In this document: piece by piece, positions 10,475 through 20,456 of the stretch | How the letters are laid out: the number at the start of each line of letters is the position of its first letter | Numbering within the stretch: position 1 is the stretch's first letter | Source: Gymnopus androsaceus JB14 | Lineage: Eukaryota; Basidiomycota; Agaricomycetes; Agaricales; Omphalotaceae | DNA: 64,000 nucleotides | Assembly: GCA_009733575.1 (NCBI GenBank) | Contig: ML769383.1 | Span: 620,001-684,000, forward strand | Direction of reading: 5' to 3' | Translations under genes and position numbers: made by a program | The notes under the pieces: generated by a model | Databases searched by the model: none | The model's input: only the letters and a program-made list of their open reading frames with translations | What the model was told of the DNA's origin: nothing

Positions 10475-10610
10475 CGACTGTTGAAACGCGATGTTGTCAC
10501 TCAACACATGAAGATCAAGAGTGGAAAAACAATGTTCACTGATTGCAGAATGACAAAAGTCCGCGATAATATATGACCATTCACTGTTGTAGTTGACTCG
10601 AATCCTCTAC
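10475..10610 (-). pseudogene. Inverted 3' remnant of an ice-binding gene
   Basis: On the minus strand the end of exon 5, intron 5 and the start of exon 6 of the ice-binding gene are recognisable. The peptide TVNGHILSRTFVILQ corresponds to TMNGRILSQTFVALQ of copy C. The block continues through the intron stretch 'ccactcttgat', 'gagtgacaacatcgcgttt' and 'caacagtcgctggat'. The acceptor AG of intron 5 is lost and the upstream exons are missing, so this is a dead fragment. Confidence 0.7.
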
Positions 10611-10619
10611 GACACCCAT

Positions 10620-11907
10620 TCGGAATTCCATGTTCCCCCCGCCAAAAAAAGATGGCTCGTTGCCTGAGCCTCTTACCCCACCCAACTGTCGTCACCTCCG
10701 TTAACCTCGTCTATCTCCGAATCCGATCGCGCCTCCCTACATCCGGCCGCAGACTCTTTCTCAAGCTCCTGCTGGTGTTGGAACAATTTCGTTCCTTTCC
10801 TTGGAATAAACTCCTGGCGCTGAAGAAACCTTGAATCAGAGTACCGTCAAGAGTTTCCAGTTTGTAGGAATTGATGATGCGTTGGGGAACGCACTCTTTA
10901 TTTCGGAATGATATAGTCCATATCGTTCCTGTTAACCTGCTCTCCTGGAAACCACCTTCCCAGCTGTCGCCGCTTCATCCTATAGTCAACCACCGTTCCG
11001 TGTCCCATTTCATCCCACAGAAAGCACCGTGATGAACCTCTTCGTTGTTGAAACGTGGCCTGTAATATTCGCTCTAGTGAATTGATTGTTTTTTTTTTCC
11101 CGAAGTCCTGCTATCTTGAAAGCCCATACTACTGTAATAGTAACATAGATTATAGTACCCGCTTTTCCCTTTCTCCATCGAAAGGTCGTTACCAACTGTC
11201 AGTCCGAGACATCACGATTAAAGAGTGCATCCTGTCAACGAGTCTGTAGGCGAGTAATTACAAGTAATTTCGGATGGCCAGAATCCCAGTATGAGCATCT
11301 CGATCTCGATTCTCTGCAGAACCAGCAGGATTCAGAACATAGAGTGCTGAACGAAACCTGCCTATGTCGTTCACGGTGGCTTCGGATTCCACATCGAGAC
11401 CCAAGTAACGAAGTTGCTGATACCACAATTCGAATAAAGGCTGAGATCAAATGCGCCGTAGTCGCATAAATCTGAGAAAGAAGCTGTGAGAAGCTAGTGA
11501 GAAGCTGGCTTGAAAATTGAGGTCATTGGAGGTCATTGGATGAAAGCAAGAAGTGCATACGGCTGCTTCAGCGCTCAGTGCCTGGCACTTTTCCTCGTGA
11601 CTGTGCTCTGTGGCCAATCGATTTTCCATTCACTCATTGTTCCCGGATCCCTCGCAACGCAAAGTCCCAAAATCGCCTTTTATGGTAATTTTCTTGACGA
11701 TTGACGGACCCTTACGTTACTTGACTTGGTTACCGCCACCGATATTTGCTCGAAAAGGAAAAAAATGCAACTTGGCTTTGATTGTGGAGAGGAAAAATTG
11801 GTTGGTTCAAACTTGCATAAATGGCCAGGGATTTTCGACCACCAACCACCCAACCAACATCTGGTTTATCGACTAGCCTCAGCAAATCCTCTATATCTTG
11901 ATTGACG
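10620..11907. other. Intergenic, no gene recognised
   Basis: Only short open frames on both strands occur here, none with recognisable domains or a consistent exon structure. The last 300 bases should hold the promoter of the gene at 11908. Confidence 0.5.
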
Positions 11908-12525
11908 ATGTCTTCTTCTATTAACGCTACTGCTGGACCTTCATCTCTTGCTACATTGGCGACACCGCCATCTGCAGTCATTCACGACTCTCCTTCTCCT
12001 ATCAATCCATTCGATAGCTTCTTTGGCTACACTCTTTCCCAAACCCCTACGAGAGAAAGCCAGCACGATCGTCGCTTGAGCTCCTTCTCCCAGTCCGACT
12101 CGGACATTGCTCCCCCATCTTACGTCGAGCCACCTGAATACGAATCGTATCAGTCAGAGCCAGCCACCTTGGCTATGTTCCTCTTCAAATTCGGTTTCTG
12201 TACGTCTCTTTCATATCTGAGTATTTAACTCTGACACTAATCTTCCTACTACTTAGTATTCCCGCCGTTTTGGATAATGGGTGCCTGTATCCTTTTGACT
12301 CCACTGAGTCCTCCCACAGCACCGGAATCATCATCCCTCCCCGCCTCCTGGCTCCCCGAAAAGACTCCTGCCGAACGCCAACAGATCATTTCCCGCCTCC
12401 GCACTATTGAAGTGAAATGGGCACGGAGATGTCTTTTCGCGCTTCTCATCCTCATCGTTGCTGTCGCTGGAATCGGCGCGACCGTATGGGGAATCTTAAA
12501 ACTTACGCACGAGTTGCAGTCATGA
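11908..12525 (+). CDS. Serine-rich fungal membrane protein
   Basis: Two exons (11908-12199 and 12257-12525) are joined across a 57-nt intron. The N-terminal half, about residues 1-85, is rich in Ser, Pro and Thr and looks disordered, with a PPSYVEPPEYESYQ segment that resembles PY-type motifs. The middle has a short hydrophobic stretch with FKFGF and PPFWIMGACILL. A charged region (TPAERQQIISRLRTIEVKWARR) follows, then a C-terminal transmembrane helix (CLFALLILIVAVAGIGATVW) and a short tail. This layout recurs in uncharacterised fungal membrane proteins. I do not know the function. It is convergent with SSL1. Confidence 0.75.
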
Positions 12526-12719
12526 TTCACGAATCACTACAAGCTCCAATCATACCCTCTCCTAAATACCCTCACAACGAAATCCATGATATCTATACGC
12601 TATATATGAAACTTGGACTGTTCTTTGGACAAATGAACCCTCATTTTGTATCCTTTAGTAGTTGACTACACTGTATTTTTATTCATGACTATTACATCGA
12701 ATTTGAAAGTATCTCATTC

Positions 12720-14408
12720 CTATTTACTGCAACCCGGACAACAGTGTATCACATCATGAACAAAGACATCACAATCCGAGCAAAAGTCTGTATTACAGTC
12801 CGGGCAGCGATATCGACCTATCGCGCTCATTCCCTCCCCTACATTTGCTGGTGGCGCCGCGGTGGTAGGGAATGGCCTGGAGCACGCATGACATGATGAG
12901 GTGGCTGAGGGATCCGGGACCGCGTCAAAAGATGCACTATCAAGGGATGAGATGAGAACATAAAATCCACTTGCACAAATACGCTACGCACACCGCGGTA
13001 TAAGGCTTAACAGGGAAGAGATGATGATAACTTCTTGCCAGATGTGGCGAGCTAACAATCATCAGGCCACAAATATCGCAATCCGTTGGTACATCGCAGA
13101 CTTTGGCTAGGCAGCGGGGACAGAGAAACCTTTGCTTTTCAATTCAGAGTGACAGACGCATAGACTGGGTGGCGAAGCGTCAGGTAAACGAGTGGGAAAG
13201 CCCATCATCATCAAATCGGCGGCGGCGTTGGCTGTTGTTGCTGCTGCTGTTGCCGTTGTTCCTCCTGTAGCGGGGCGGGGTATGATACCCCGCTGAGCAG
13301 GCGGAGGAACAATTTCAAAGAGGAGATCTTTGAAATGACCTTCGTTCATGGCTACTCCGAATTGACCTAAATTCCGCCCGGTTGAATACCAGAAGGGCCT
13401 AATGAAATGAAGGAACCGCTCACCGCCTGTCTTATCACACAACTCACGACAAATCTTCATTTCAGCGGCCAAAGCAACTATCGATATCCGAATCTTGTTC
13501 TTGACGCATTCATCTAGAGTTTCGTGAATGTTGCCTGGATCACAGGTGGTCAGAGAGCCAAAGATGATGAGAATTTCACGAGAGGAGTGAGTTGGGAGGT
13601 GACTGAAAAGAGATTTGATCTATGCAGAAGAGAGAATGGGGAGCGTAGTTACTTCATGCTATTTCTAGCCATTTCAATAGAATTCTGAAGACTAGGTTCA
13701 CCCGTTGGTTCGAGCTTGTGTCTGTCTGAGATGGATTTTAGGACGTCCTGAGGGTTACCTGTGTTCCAAAGATATATTGGTTAAACTGCAAAGGAAAGCT
13801 GCGTTCCCAAACTAACCAGACATATCACTAATGCGTTCCCCTACTCCTGCTCTCATTCCGACAACGGCCATCTGTCCCAGCGGATTCTGGTCGAACCATT
13901 CAATGATGAATTCACGGGCATACTGTAAAGTCACAGCGAAACGCGTTGGGCGCATGTCGCGGTCCATCATAGAGGATGAGAGGTCGATCAAGAGAACCAT
14001 ATGTCGGATAATAGTGCGCCGTATAGCATTCTGTGGTGCAAGCAAGCTTTAGTGGAAAATATTAGGCTAGTCAATTTACGGAGAGTCAACAACTCACCGT
14101 TTCCGCCTTCCTCTAACCATCCAATCATCCACCGCACCTTGTAGGCTTCCACGCTCATCCTCTTGTACAGTCTCCCATGAACGCGTAAAGTTCGCCTCCC
14201 ATGTGTAGGCTTGCTAAAATATATCTGTCAAGATATGTCGCTTCAATATCTCTGGTAAAGCCAAAGTCACCACGTCCTTCGGCTTCCGCTTCGCCTTCTC
14301 TTTTTTGCGTTTATCTTTATCTGTGGCTTTTCCTTTTCCTTTAGCTTTGCTTCGAGACAAGTTCTGTTCATCGTAGTCGGAGATGGAGATGTCAGAATCA
14401 GAATCCAT
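12720..14408 (-). CDS. SSL1: TFIIH core subunit SSL1 (p44)
   Basis: This is the subunit of TFIIH that binds and stimulates the XPD/Rad3 helicase in transcription initiation and nucleotide excision repair. The acidic and lysine-rich N-terminus ([14 protein letters not shown]) is followed by a von Willebrand A-like domain with [21 protein letters not shown] and [17 protein letters not shown]. Then come the segments with [27 protein letters not shown] and the zinc-binding part (CDICGLMIV). The C-terminal C4-type RING-like end has [15 protein letters not shown] and CCPGC, followed by the stop at 12720-12722. Several introns split the gene. An Ala/Thr-rich low-complexity insert lies near 13210-13280. 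It precedes the neighbouring IGPS gene's stop by about 70 bases' distance on the same strand. Confidence 0.92.
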
Positions 14409-14478
14409 GATTGTGGTTCAAGAGAGACAGGCGGCGTCTAATCATACAAGCGCTTATATACAGTATTTTCTCCCCTCC

Positions 14479-15576
14479 CTAATTGTGTGGCCAGTTCAAC
14501 AATTCGCGTATAAACTGTGCGGTATCTGTGGCACGCATCAAGCTCTCTCCAACTAAAACCGCATTCACACCCTGCTCCTTGTAAATCTGGACGTCATTAG
14601 AACTCGAGATTCCACTCAAAGCACACAACAAAACCTCCTTTCCCTTAACCATGTCCACCAGAGAAGAGGTCGTTCCCATGTCCACGTTGAATGTATGCAA
14701 ATTCCTGTTGTTCACTCCGATGACCTTGGACCCCAATTCGAGAGCTCGGGTCATCTCCTCCGCGTTATTCACCTAGTCTTTTGTAAACACGCTGTACAAA
14801 ATCATTATCAAAATGCGGTGTCAGCTCACCTCAACCAGAGGATGCATTCCAAGTGAGATAGAATAGTTATAAAGCGCTGACAATCGTTCGGGTGCAAGCA
14901 TCGCAACGATGAGAAGAATAGTGTCTGCACCGAAAAAGCCGAGCCTCTGCAATCTGATACTCTTCAAAAATGAACTCCTTGCGAAGGATGGCAGGTCGAT
15001 TGGGTAGTTTATCTACTGCCCGGACGGACAAGGAGCATATCGAGCAGCGAACCTATGACGTTACCTTGATGAAGAATTTCAGTGGCTCGCAAGACTAAGA
15101 CGAACCTTTAAACCATGTCGGCTCAGTCAAAACAGAAATAACGGATGCGCCGCTAGTTGCGTACAGTTTTGCCTGAGCAGCAGGGTTCGTGTCCATCGCA
15201 ATCTCACCTTAGAAGAAGAATTTTCTCCGTTCATCGCAAAGTCTGGTCCCGAGAATCAGTAAATCTCACCCTTGGATGGACTGGCTCGCTTTATTTCAGC
15301 CATAAGAGACAGAGAAGGATCGGAACTATCGGTAGATGGATTCGTTTTGAGTCGAGGGATAAGATCAATCAGTTTGGGCGCAAGTCCCATTTCGAGGTAC
15401 GCGTTTATCTCTGAAGGTTTGGTTCCAGGTGTGGCCTTGGGGATTGTCCCCCGATCATAGTCAGACTCAATATAAGTTGTGACGCTGAAGTAGTACAATA
15501 CCTTGGCGATGTCAACGTCCTTTTGTCGCTGAGCATATATTTTCTCGAGAATAGTAGGAGGTTTCGAGCTAGACAT
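14479..15576 (-). CDS. Stand-alone indole-3-glycerol-phosphate synthase
   Basis: This TrpC-type enzyme forms indole-3-glycerol phosphate in tryptophan synthesis. Exon 1 has [19 protein letters not shown]. Later parts show [35 protein letters not shown], a block reading [14 protein letters not shown] in the shifted frame, [13 protein letters not shown] and [13 protein letters not shown]. These are the standard substrate and catalytic motifs (Lys in [10 protein letters not shown], the second Lys in LRKEF, the NNR motif). It ends soon after the last barrel helix, so no PRA-isomerase or glutamine-amidotransferase domain is attached, unlike the usual basidiomycete trifunctional TRP1. The frame is broken by one extra A in the AAAAA run at 14933-14937. 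At least three introns are present. Confidence 0.85.
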
Positions 15577-15835
15577 TTTGTGAGAAGGTGGGTTGGAAGG
15601 AGTGTAGGAGGATGATTTGAGCTTTGGCTTGCAATATAAAGAAAACCTGATAAGATAAGATACCCCACTTTCTCCGCAACGTCCACGATTTTATCCGATT
15701 TCTATACGATTTCGCGTGTTTTGCGCCAAACTAGTTACCATTTACAGCTCTTTTATTCGGTCCTCAAGAATCGTGTTCGTGTAAACAAAAAATGACGCGG
15801 TTTCTTCCGTTCAATCTTCAATCAGATCCCTTGTC

Positions 15836-17084
15836 ATGACCATTCCCCAGCTCAAGCTCAATAATGGAACAGAGATGCCAGCCATTGGAATTGGGTGCGA
15901 TTTTTCGCGTACATACTTGGTCATTACTTACCATGATCCAGATGTTGGATGGGCGCTGTTGGCGAGAGCCAGGAAGTGACAGACATGGTTTTCAAAAGCA
16001 TTGAGTTTGGGTTATAGACACATTGATACGGTGAGTCGGTGAGATCCATTGTGCAAATTGTTACTAACGCTTCACTAGGCCTCTAATTATGGTATAACGC
16101 AGCATCGCTTTCAATCTCCATCTTCTAATAATCCAACTTCCAAGGAAACGAATATTCGGTAGGAAAAGCCATCCGTGAATCAAACATCCCTCGTTCCGAA
16201 ATTTTCCTGGTAACCAAGCTCTCGTTCGTGATTTTCCTCGTTAAACTGAATCTATGCTAAACTAAGTCTTCAAAACCTCAACAGCAGCGAGGATCACGCT
16301 CGGCCGTTAGAAGCCCTTCAGCGTAGCCTAGACAAACTCGGAGTCGCAGTCGGTTGATCTATATCTCATGCACTGGCCTATGTCCATCGAAAATGATCGT
16401 GTTTGCTCGCCTGATGAGAGTCCGTTCACAGAGACGTGGAAGATGATGGAGAGTCTTGTCGAGACCGGTCTGTGCATCACCGTTATACGACTTCCGTTCT
16501 GATGCGGTCGTTTTCAGGCAAAACACGTTCTATAGGCGTCTCTAATTTTAGTATCAAGAATCTGAAAATTCTCCTCGATCAGGCTCAGTATTAAACCAGT
16601 CACCAACCAAGTCGAAGCGCACCCTCTTCTCCCGCAACATGATTTACTCGACTACTGCTCTTCACATGACATCACAATCACCGCGTACTCTCCTGTTGGA
16701 AAGCACAAGTTTGCCACGGAGCCTTCCGTATTGAAGATAGCTCAACAGAAAGGTGCTTCAGTAGCTCAGGTTTTGCTCAGCTGGGGTGTCCAACGAGGCA
16801 CAGCAGTCATCCCCAAGTCTTTGAATGAAACGCGCCAGAAAGAGAACCTGATTGTATAGTTCCCTTCTGCCCAATGACAATTAGCTTTTTTAATCCTTTT
16901 CATCTCACAGCTTGTCACCCTCGAAGAACAGGACATGCACGTCCTAGATAATCTGCATCGCCAACAGGGAATGCACCGCAGTGTGTGCGGATTCCACTCT
17001 TCCGAGCTAGGGGGTTCTTGTTTTGGTTGGACGTATGCTCAACTTGGATGGGATATGGTGGAAGGTGGGATCATGCGTACATAG
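15836..17084 (+). CDS. Aldo-keto reductase, frame broken in three places
   Basis: This is an NAD(P)H-dependent aldo-keto reductase with a TIM-barrel fold. Motifs in order are LNNGTEMPAIGIG, CWMGAVGESQEV, LGYRHIDTA with SNYGNE (catalytic Asp and Tyr), IFLVTKL (catalytic Lys), VDLYLMHWP (catalytic His), RSIGVSNFSIKNL, NQVEAHPLLPQ, ITAYSPVG and GTAVIPKSLNETR. Five or so introns are well placed. The frame needs one extra base removed at the TTT of 16006-16008, at 16352-16355 and at 16589-16592. Otherwise the domain is complete, with no missing catalytic residue. It is either a very recent pseudogene or, more likely, carries assembly insertions. It is divergent from the IGPS gene, with 259 bases between starts. 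Confidence 0.82.
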
Positions 17085-18213
17085 CTCCGCGGACTTGGTC
17101 ATAATACCTGGATGGCGAGAAACACGCGTTTGACGCGTTTTTGCTGTTCAGCAATTTACACACCTACCTCGTGGCCTAACTGTAATGAGCTACATGTAGT
17201 TCCGTAACTCAGACTGGTCTGGTGATATTGGAAGGACGCGTCTTTTGAGCTCCGACCTAGCCAGAGTCGCTTTGCAAGCGGGATGGTTGAGATCCGAGGA
17301 CAGTCGTTTCACTTGCTTAATTCTCAACTCTCATCTCGATCTCAGTTAGCCTTGTACTCAAGCGGGGAGTTTAAATCAACTACATACGACTCCCTTACAA
17401 GGCATCTCTTTCGTATCATCTTATCAGGTACAGGGGATGCCAAGTAGACGTAAGAAACCAAGAAACCAAGTATGGCCATTCAGTTTACTACGCGCTTGCA
17501 ATTGTTCCATCACTGTTGTCCTTCTGCCGTTTTCTTGCCGAATGCCTGGAGGATACGACTTGCCGAGATTAACGTCATGTTATTCTCTTCAACCATCGCG
17601 TCGCGTCGAATTGGTGCGATTTTTTTTTGTTATACCGCGATTTTTGAACTGAACTCCCGTCTTTTATTCTTAATTTTGCACAGATACAGCCTGCCGGTTC
17701 CAATGAAAGTCGTAACTCTGATAAATACAGAGTTTTCAGAGTTTTTGTTTGCCCTCATCAAGTTCTTCCGTGTCCGTCTCCTCGAAAAAATCAATATATT
17801 ACCTCATTCATGCGTTTCTTCTCACCTCTCAACTCCTTTGATATTTACTCTTCAACAGCCTCATGAATACAAGGATAAAATAGATCAGTGGATACCTACT
17901 TGAGCAAGCAAGCTTTACTCTATCAGCAGAGCTCAATGATGGAATTGCGCATCCCATGTCCCTGGCATGATCGTTCCCCAATCCTTCCCAGACTGACACG
18001 AAAGAGTTACCTTTTAAGGGAGTCGTGTCAGTCGGTTTAGTGAGCTCGTTGGCATGCGTTTGTTCTAGAATGGACTTCAGCACCACAATTGGAAGATACT
18101 TACAAAAACTTGTTTCTTCTTTTCCCTAAAACCCGCTTTCCTATTTCCTATATGAACGCCTTCCCCACTTTAAATCTTATCATTACCTTTTCCCTCCCTT
18201 ACCCAGAGCTACA
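17085..18213. other. Intergenic, no gene recognised
   Basis: The longest open frame (17472-17903, plus strand) encodes a composition-poor peptide without motifs or sensible splice structure, so it is not called. The 3' part probably includes the promoter of the gene at 18214. Confidence 0.5.
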
Positions 18214-19897
18214 ATGGCGTTTGGTGCAGATGAGGTACGTCTTGTTTAAGAACCATATCCATGCCGTTACTGACTTTGTATCGTCTCAGTCGAAATTGGT
18301 CTCAATCTTCATTCAAACTTTACTGTATGGTATGTAGCAAGGTTATCTTTGAATGTCTAACAAGCTCAATTTTTCCAAGGGGCATACACTGTTGTTTTTG
18401 GACTCACCATCTGGTTCGACCTTCCTTATTTGCACCATCCCTTTCCTCAAAATTTCTAAACAGGATTCTCGTGTGGCGTCGACCTGCCGGGCAGAAGATT
18501 AACAAGTTGATGTTCTGGATCTCCATGATAATGTTTATCTTCGCGACAATGGTTTGCTCCTCCCACTCGGTCGGTTTCTTCTGCTAAGTTTTCACCTACT
18601 TCCAGCATATCGGTGTCAATTATTCCCGCGTGTTTTTGGCGTTCATCACGTTTAGGAACGCAGAGGGTGGACCGGCCGCGTTCTTCAACATCCTGTCCAA
18701 TTTTACGCAAATATTCGGTTCGACGATCTATGTGGCGCAGACTTTGGTTGGTGATAGTGTAGTAGTTGAGTGTCGTTTCATCTGCCCTTGCACTCATGCT
18801 TATACGCAGATAGCTTGTGAGATGCTACATTGTTTGGCAAAAACAATTGTCAATCATCGCATTTCCGATCCTGCTTCTATTTGGTAGCACAGGTACGCGA
18901 TTGTTTGCGTGTTGATGTCCACTATGTTGCTTATATTTCCAACTCTTCGATGAATTTTACAGTATCTGGCGTCGGCATCTTATACTCCTTTGCGCATATT
19001 GGAGACGCTGAAATATTCGCCACGCAACTGCAAGATTGGATTGTCTCTTTTTTCTCGCTTACACTTTCTACTAACATCATTTGTACCGGTATGTATATCG
19101 TATTTTGTCATTGTAAGAGGCTCAAACCTTGACCCCTGTAGCGCTTGTTGCATATCGGATTTGGTATATAAACCGTGCTGTGATGAATTTCACCCAAAAC
19201 AACTGGAATCCGGTGGTTCTACTCGTCATTGAATCAGGAGCAATTTACTCTGCGACACTACTCTCCCTCCTCATTCTATACAAAACAGAATCCTGGTTCC
19301 AATATGTTCTTCTTGACGCGGTATGTTCTGTGACTCTGTTTCCTTGTTATCCATCAACTAACGGCTCCTTAAAGATATCTCCCATCGTTGTGAGTGAAGT
19401 GATCATCCACATTCAGATCGTATGACTGACAACCTTGCAGGGCTTGGTGTTTTCCATGATCATAGTACGCATCGGGCTCGGTTTAATGGCTCCAACTGGA
19501 GAGACTCGTAGTTTGAATGGCATACTTCCATCCTCACGCCGAACTAAAAACTCTAGTATGCATTTCGTCACCGCTCGCGGAGGAACTACGACGACCTCAA
19601 CAGAAAGTCATATTTCTGTACCTCTCGGACCTATTGGCGCCAAATCGAATTTTACTAAATCTATGTCCGAAGTGAATCGACGTTTAAGTAGTGTACTTCT
19701 TGTCGATTTATATATATTTATTTATATATCTACCCATGATGTCGTTTCAGTCCTTGCTGTTCAAAGCAATGCAGGACTCTGAAACTCAGATGATAGATGA
19801 TACTTACTTCAGACTATCCATTGAAGGATCATTTCATGATGATCCGTTTCAGGCACTTGCCAATAAAACGTCCCAAGATAGCGGTACTAGTGCTTAA
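18214..19897 (+). CDS. Seven-helix orphan membrane protein, Agaricomycete type
   Basis: About nine exons join in frame from MAFGADE. Predicted helices run through YTVVFGLTIWILVW, NKLMFWISMIMFIFATM, a loop with HIGVNYSR, the segment IFGSTIYVAQTLVGDSV leading to RCYIVWQKQLSIIAFPILLL, VSGVGILYSFAHIG, the helix IVSFFSLTLSTNIICTALVAYRIWY, the helix VVLLVIESGAIYSATLLSLL and ISPIVGLVFSMIIVRIG. The YRCYIVW-like signature and the RIWY motif are common in a large mushroom-specific multi-pass family whose function is unknown and which is often compared with receptors. The cytoplasmic C-terminal tail is rich in Ser and Thr and contains a possible phosphorylation region near STESHISVPLGP. No frameshift is seen. 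Confidence 0.8.
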
Positions 19898-20456
19898 GCT
19901 TATAGTACTTACTCGAGGACGGACAGATGTTGCATTGGTTACTGTGCAGTGAGACGACATTACAAAAGGCAGAAACATTTCCTATTTCAGAAAAAGAAAG
20001 TTAGAGTAAGTAGTATAAAGCATAAATCTCCGCTACGAAGCAGCGCAAAACGAGCTACAATACTTCATCGAGACAGGCTGGAGAAGAGCGCTAGGAACAA
20101 TCAGATCAGATTAGTGGAGTTGGAATTTCAAACTTGAACCAAAAGTACATACTCTGAAGAAGTTGGACGTGGACCTACGCAGACTCGGTCAAACTCATAG
20201 ACTCGCGAGCTCTTCAATCAGGCTTCAGAGCTTCAAGAAGGAAGAGGATGAGCCCAAGTTCATCGCTCGACGGAAATGATCGGAACTACATACGGAGGAT
20301 ACTACCCTGATCTTCCGGCGGTATGCATAATATCGGCACGTGATCACGTATGCTAAACTTTTATCCATACCCACCGCCATAAAAACCGCCATTATTAAGG
20401 CTGGAACTTGACCGCCATACTGGAATCGACTTCCACCGACTTTCCTGCTCGCCCTT
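19898..20456. other. Intergenic with a possible short coding remnant
   Basis: Between 19949 and 20269 the plus strand has a lysine- and arginine-rich open frame ending IRLVELEFQT. A different frame then continues with LDVDLRRLGQTHRLASSS and FKKEEDEPKFIARRK. One extra base near 20137 would join them into a charged, coiled-coil-like peptide of about 105 residues. I do not recognise it, and it may be chance or a gene remnant. Confidence 0.3.

Noticed and set aside
10652..10834. 60-codon plus-strand open frame after the gene remnant
   Set aside because: It has no recognisable motif and its start lies within inverted repeat debris.
17472..17903. 143-codon open frame on the plus strand
   Set aside because: No domain, low-complexity hydrophobic composition, and no supporting splice or neighbouring exon structure.
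18770..18900. Possible frameshift in the seven-helix gene
   Set aside because: Placing the 3' splice site at CAGATAG gives LVRCYIVWQKQLS in frame, so the gene is intact.
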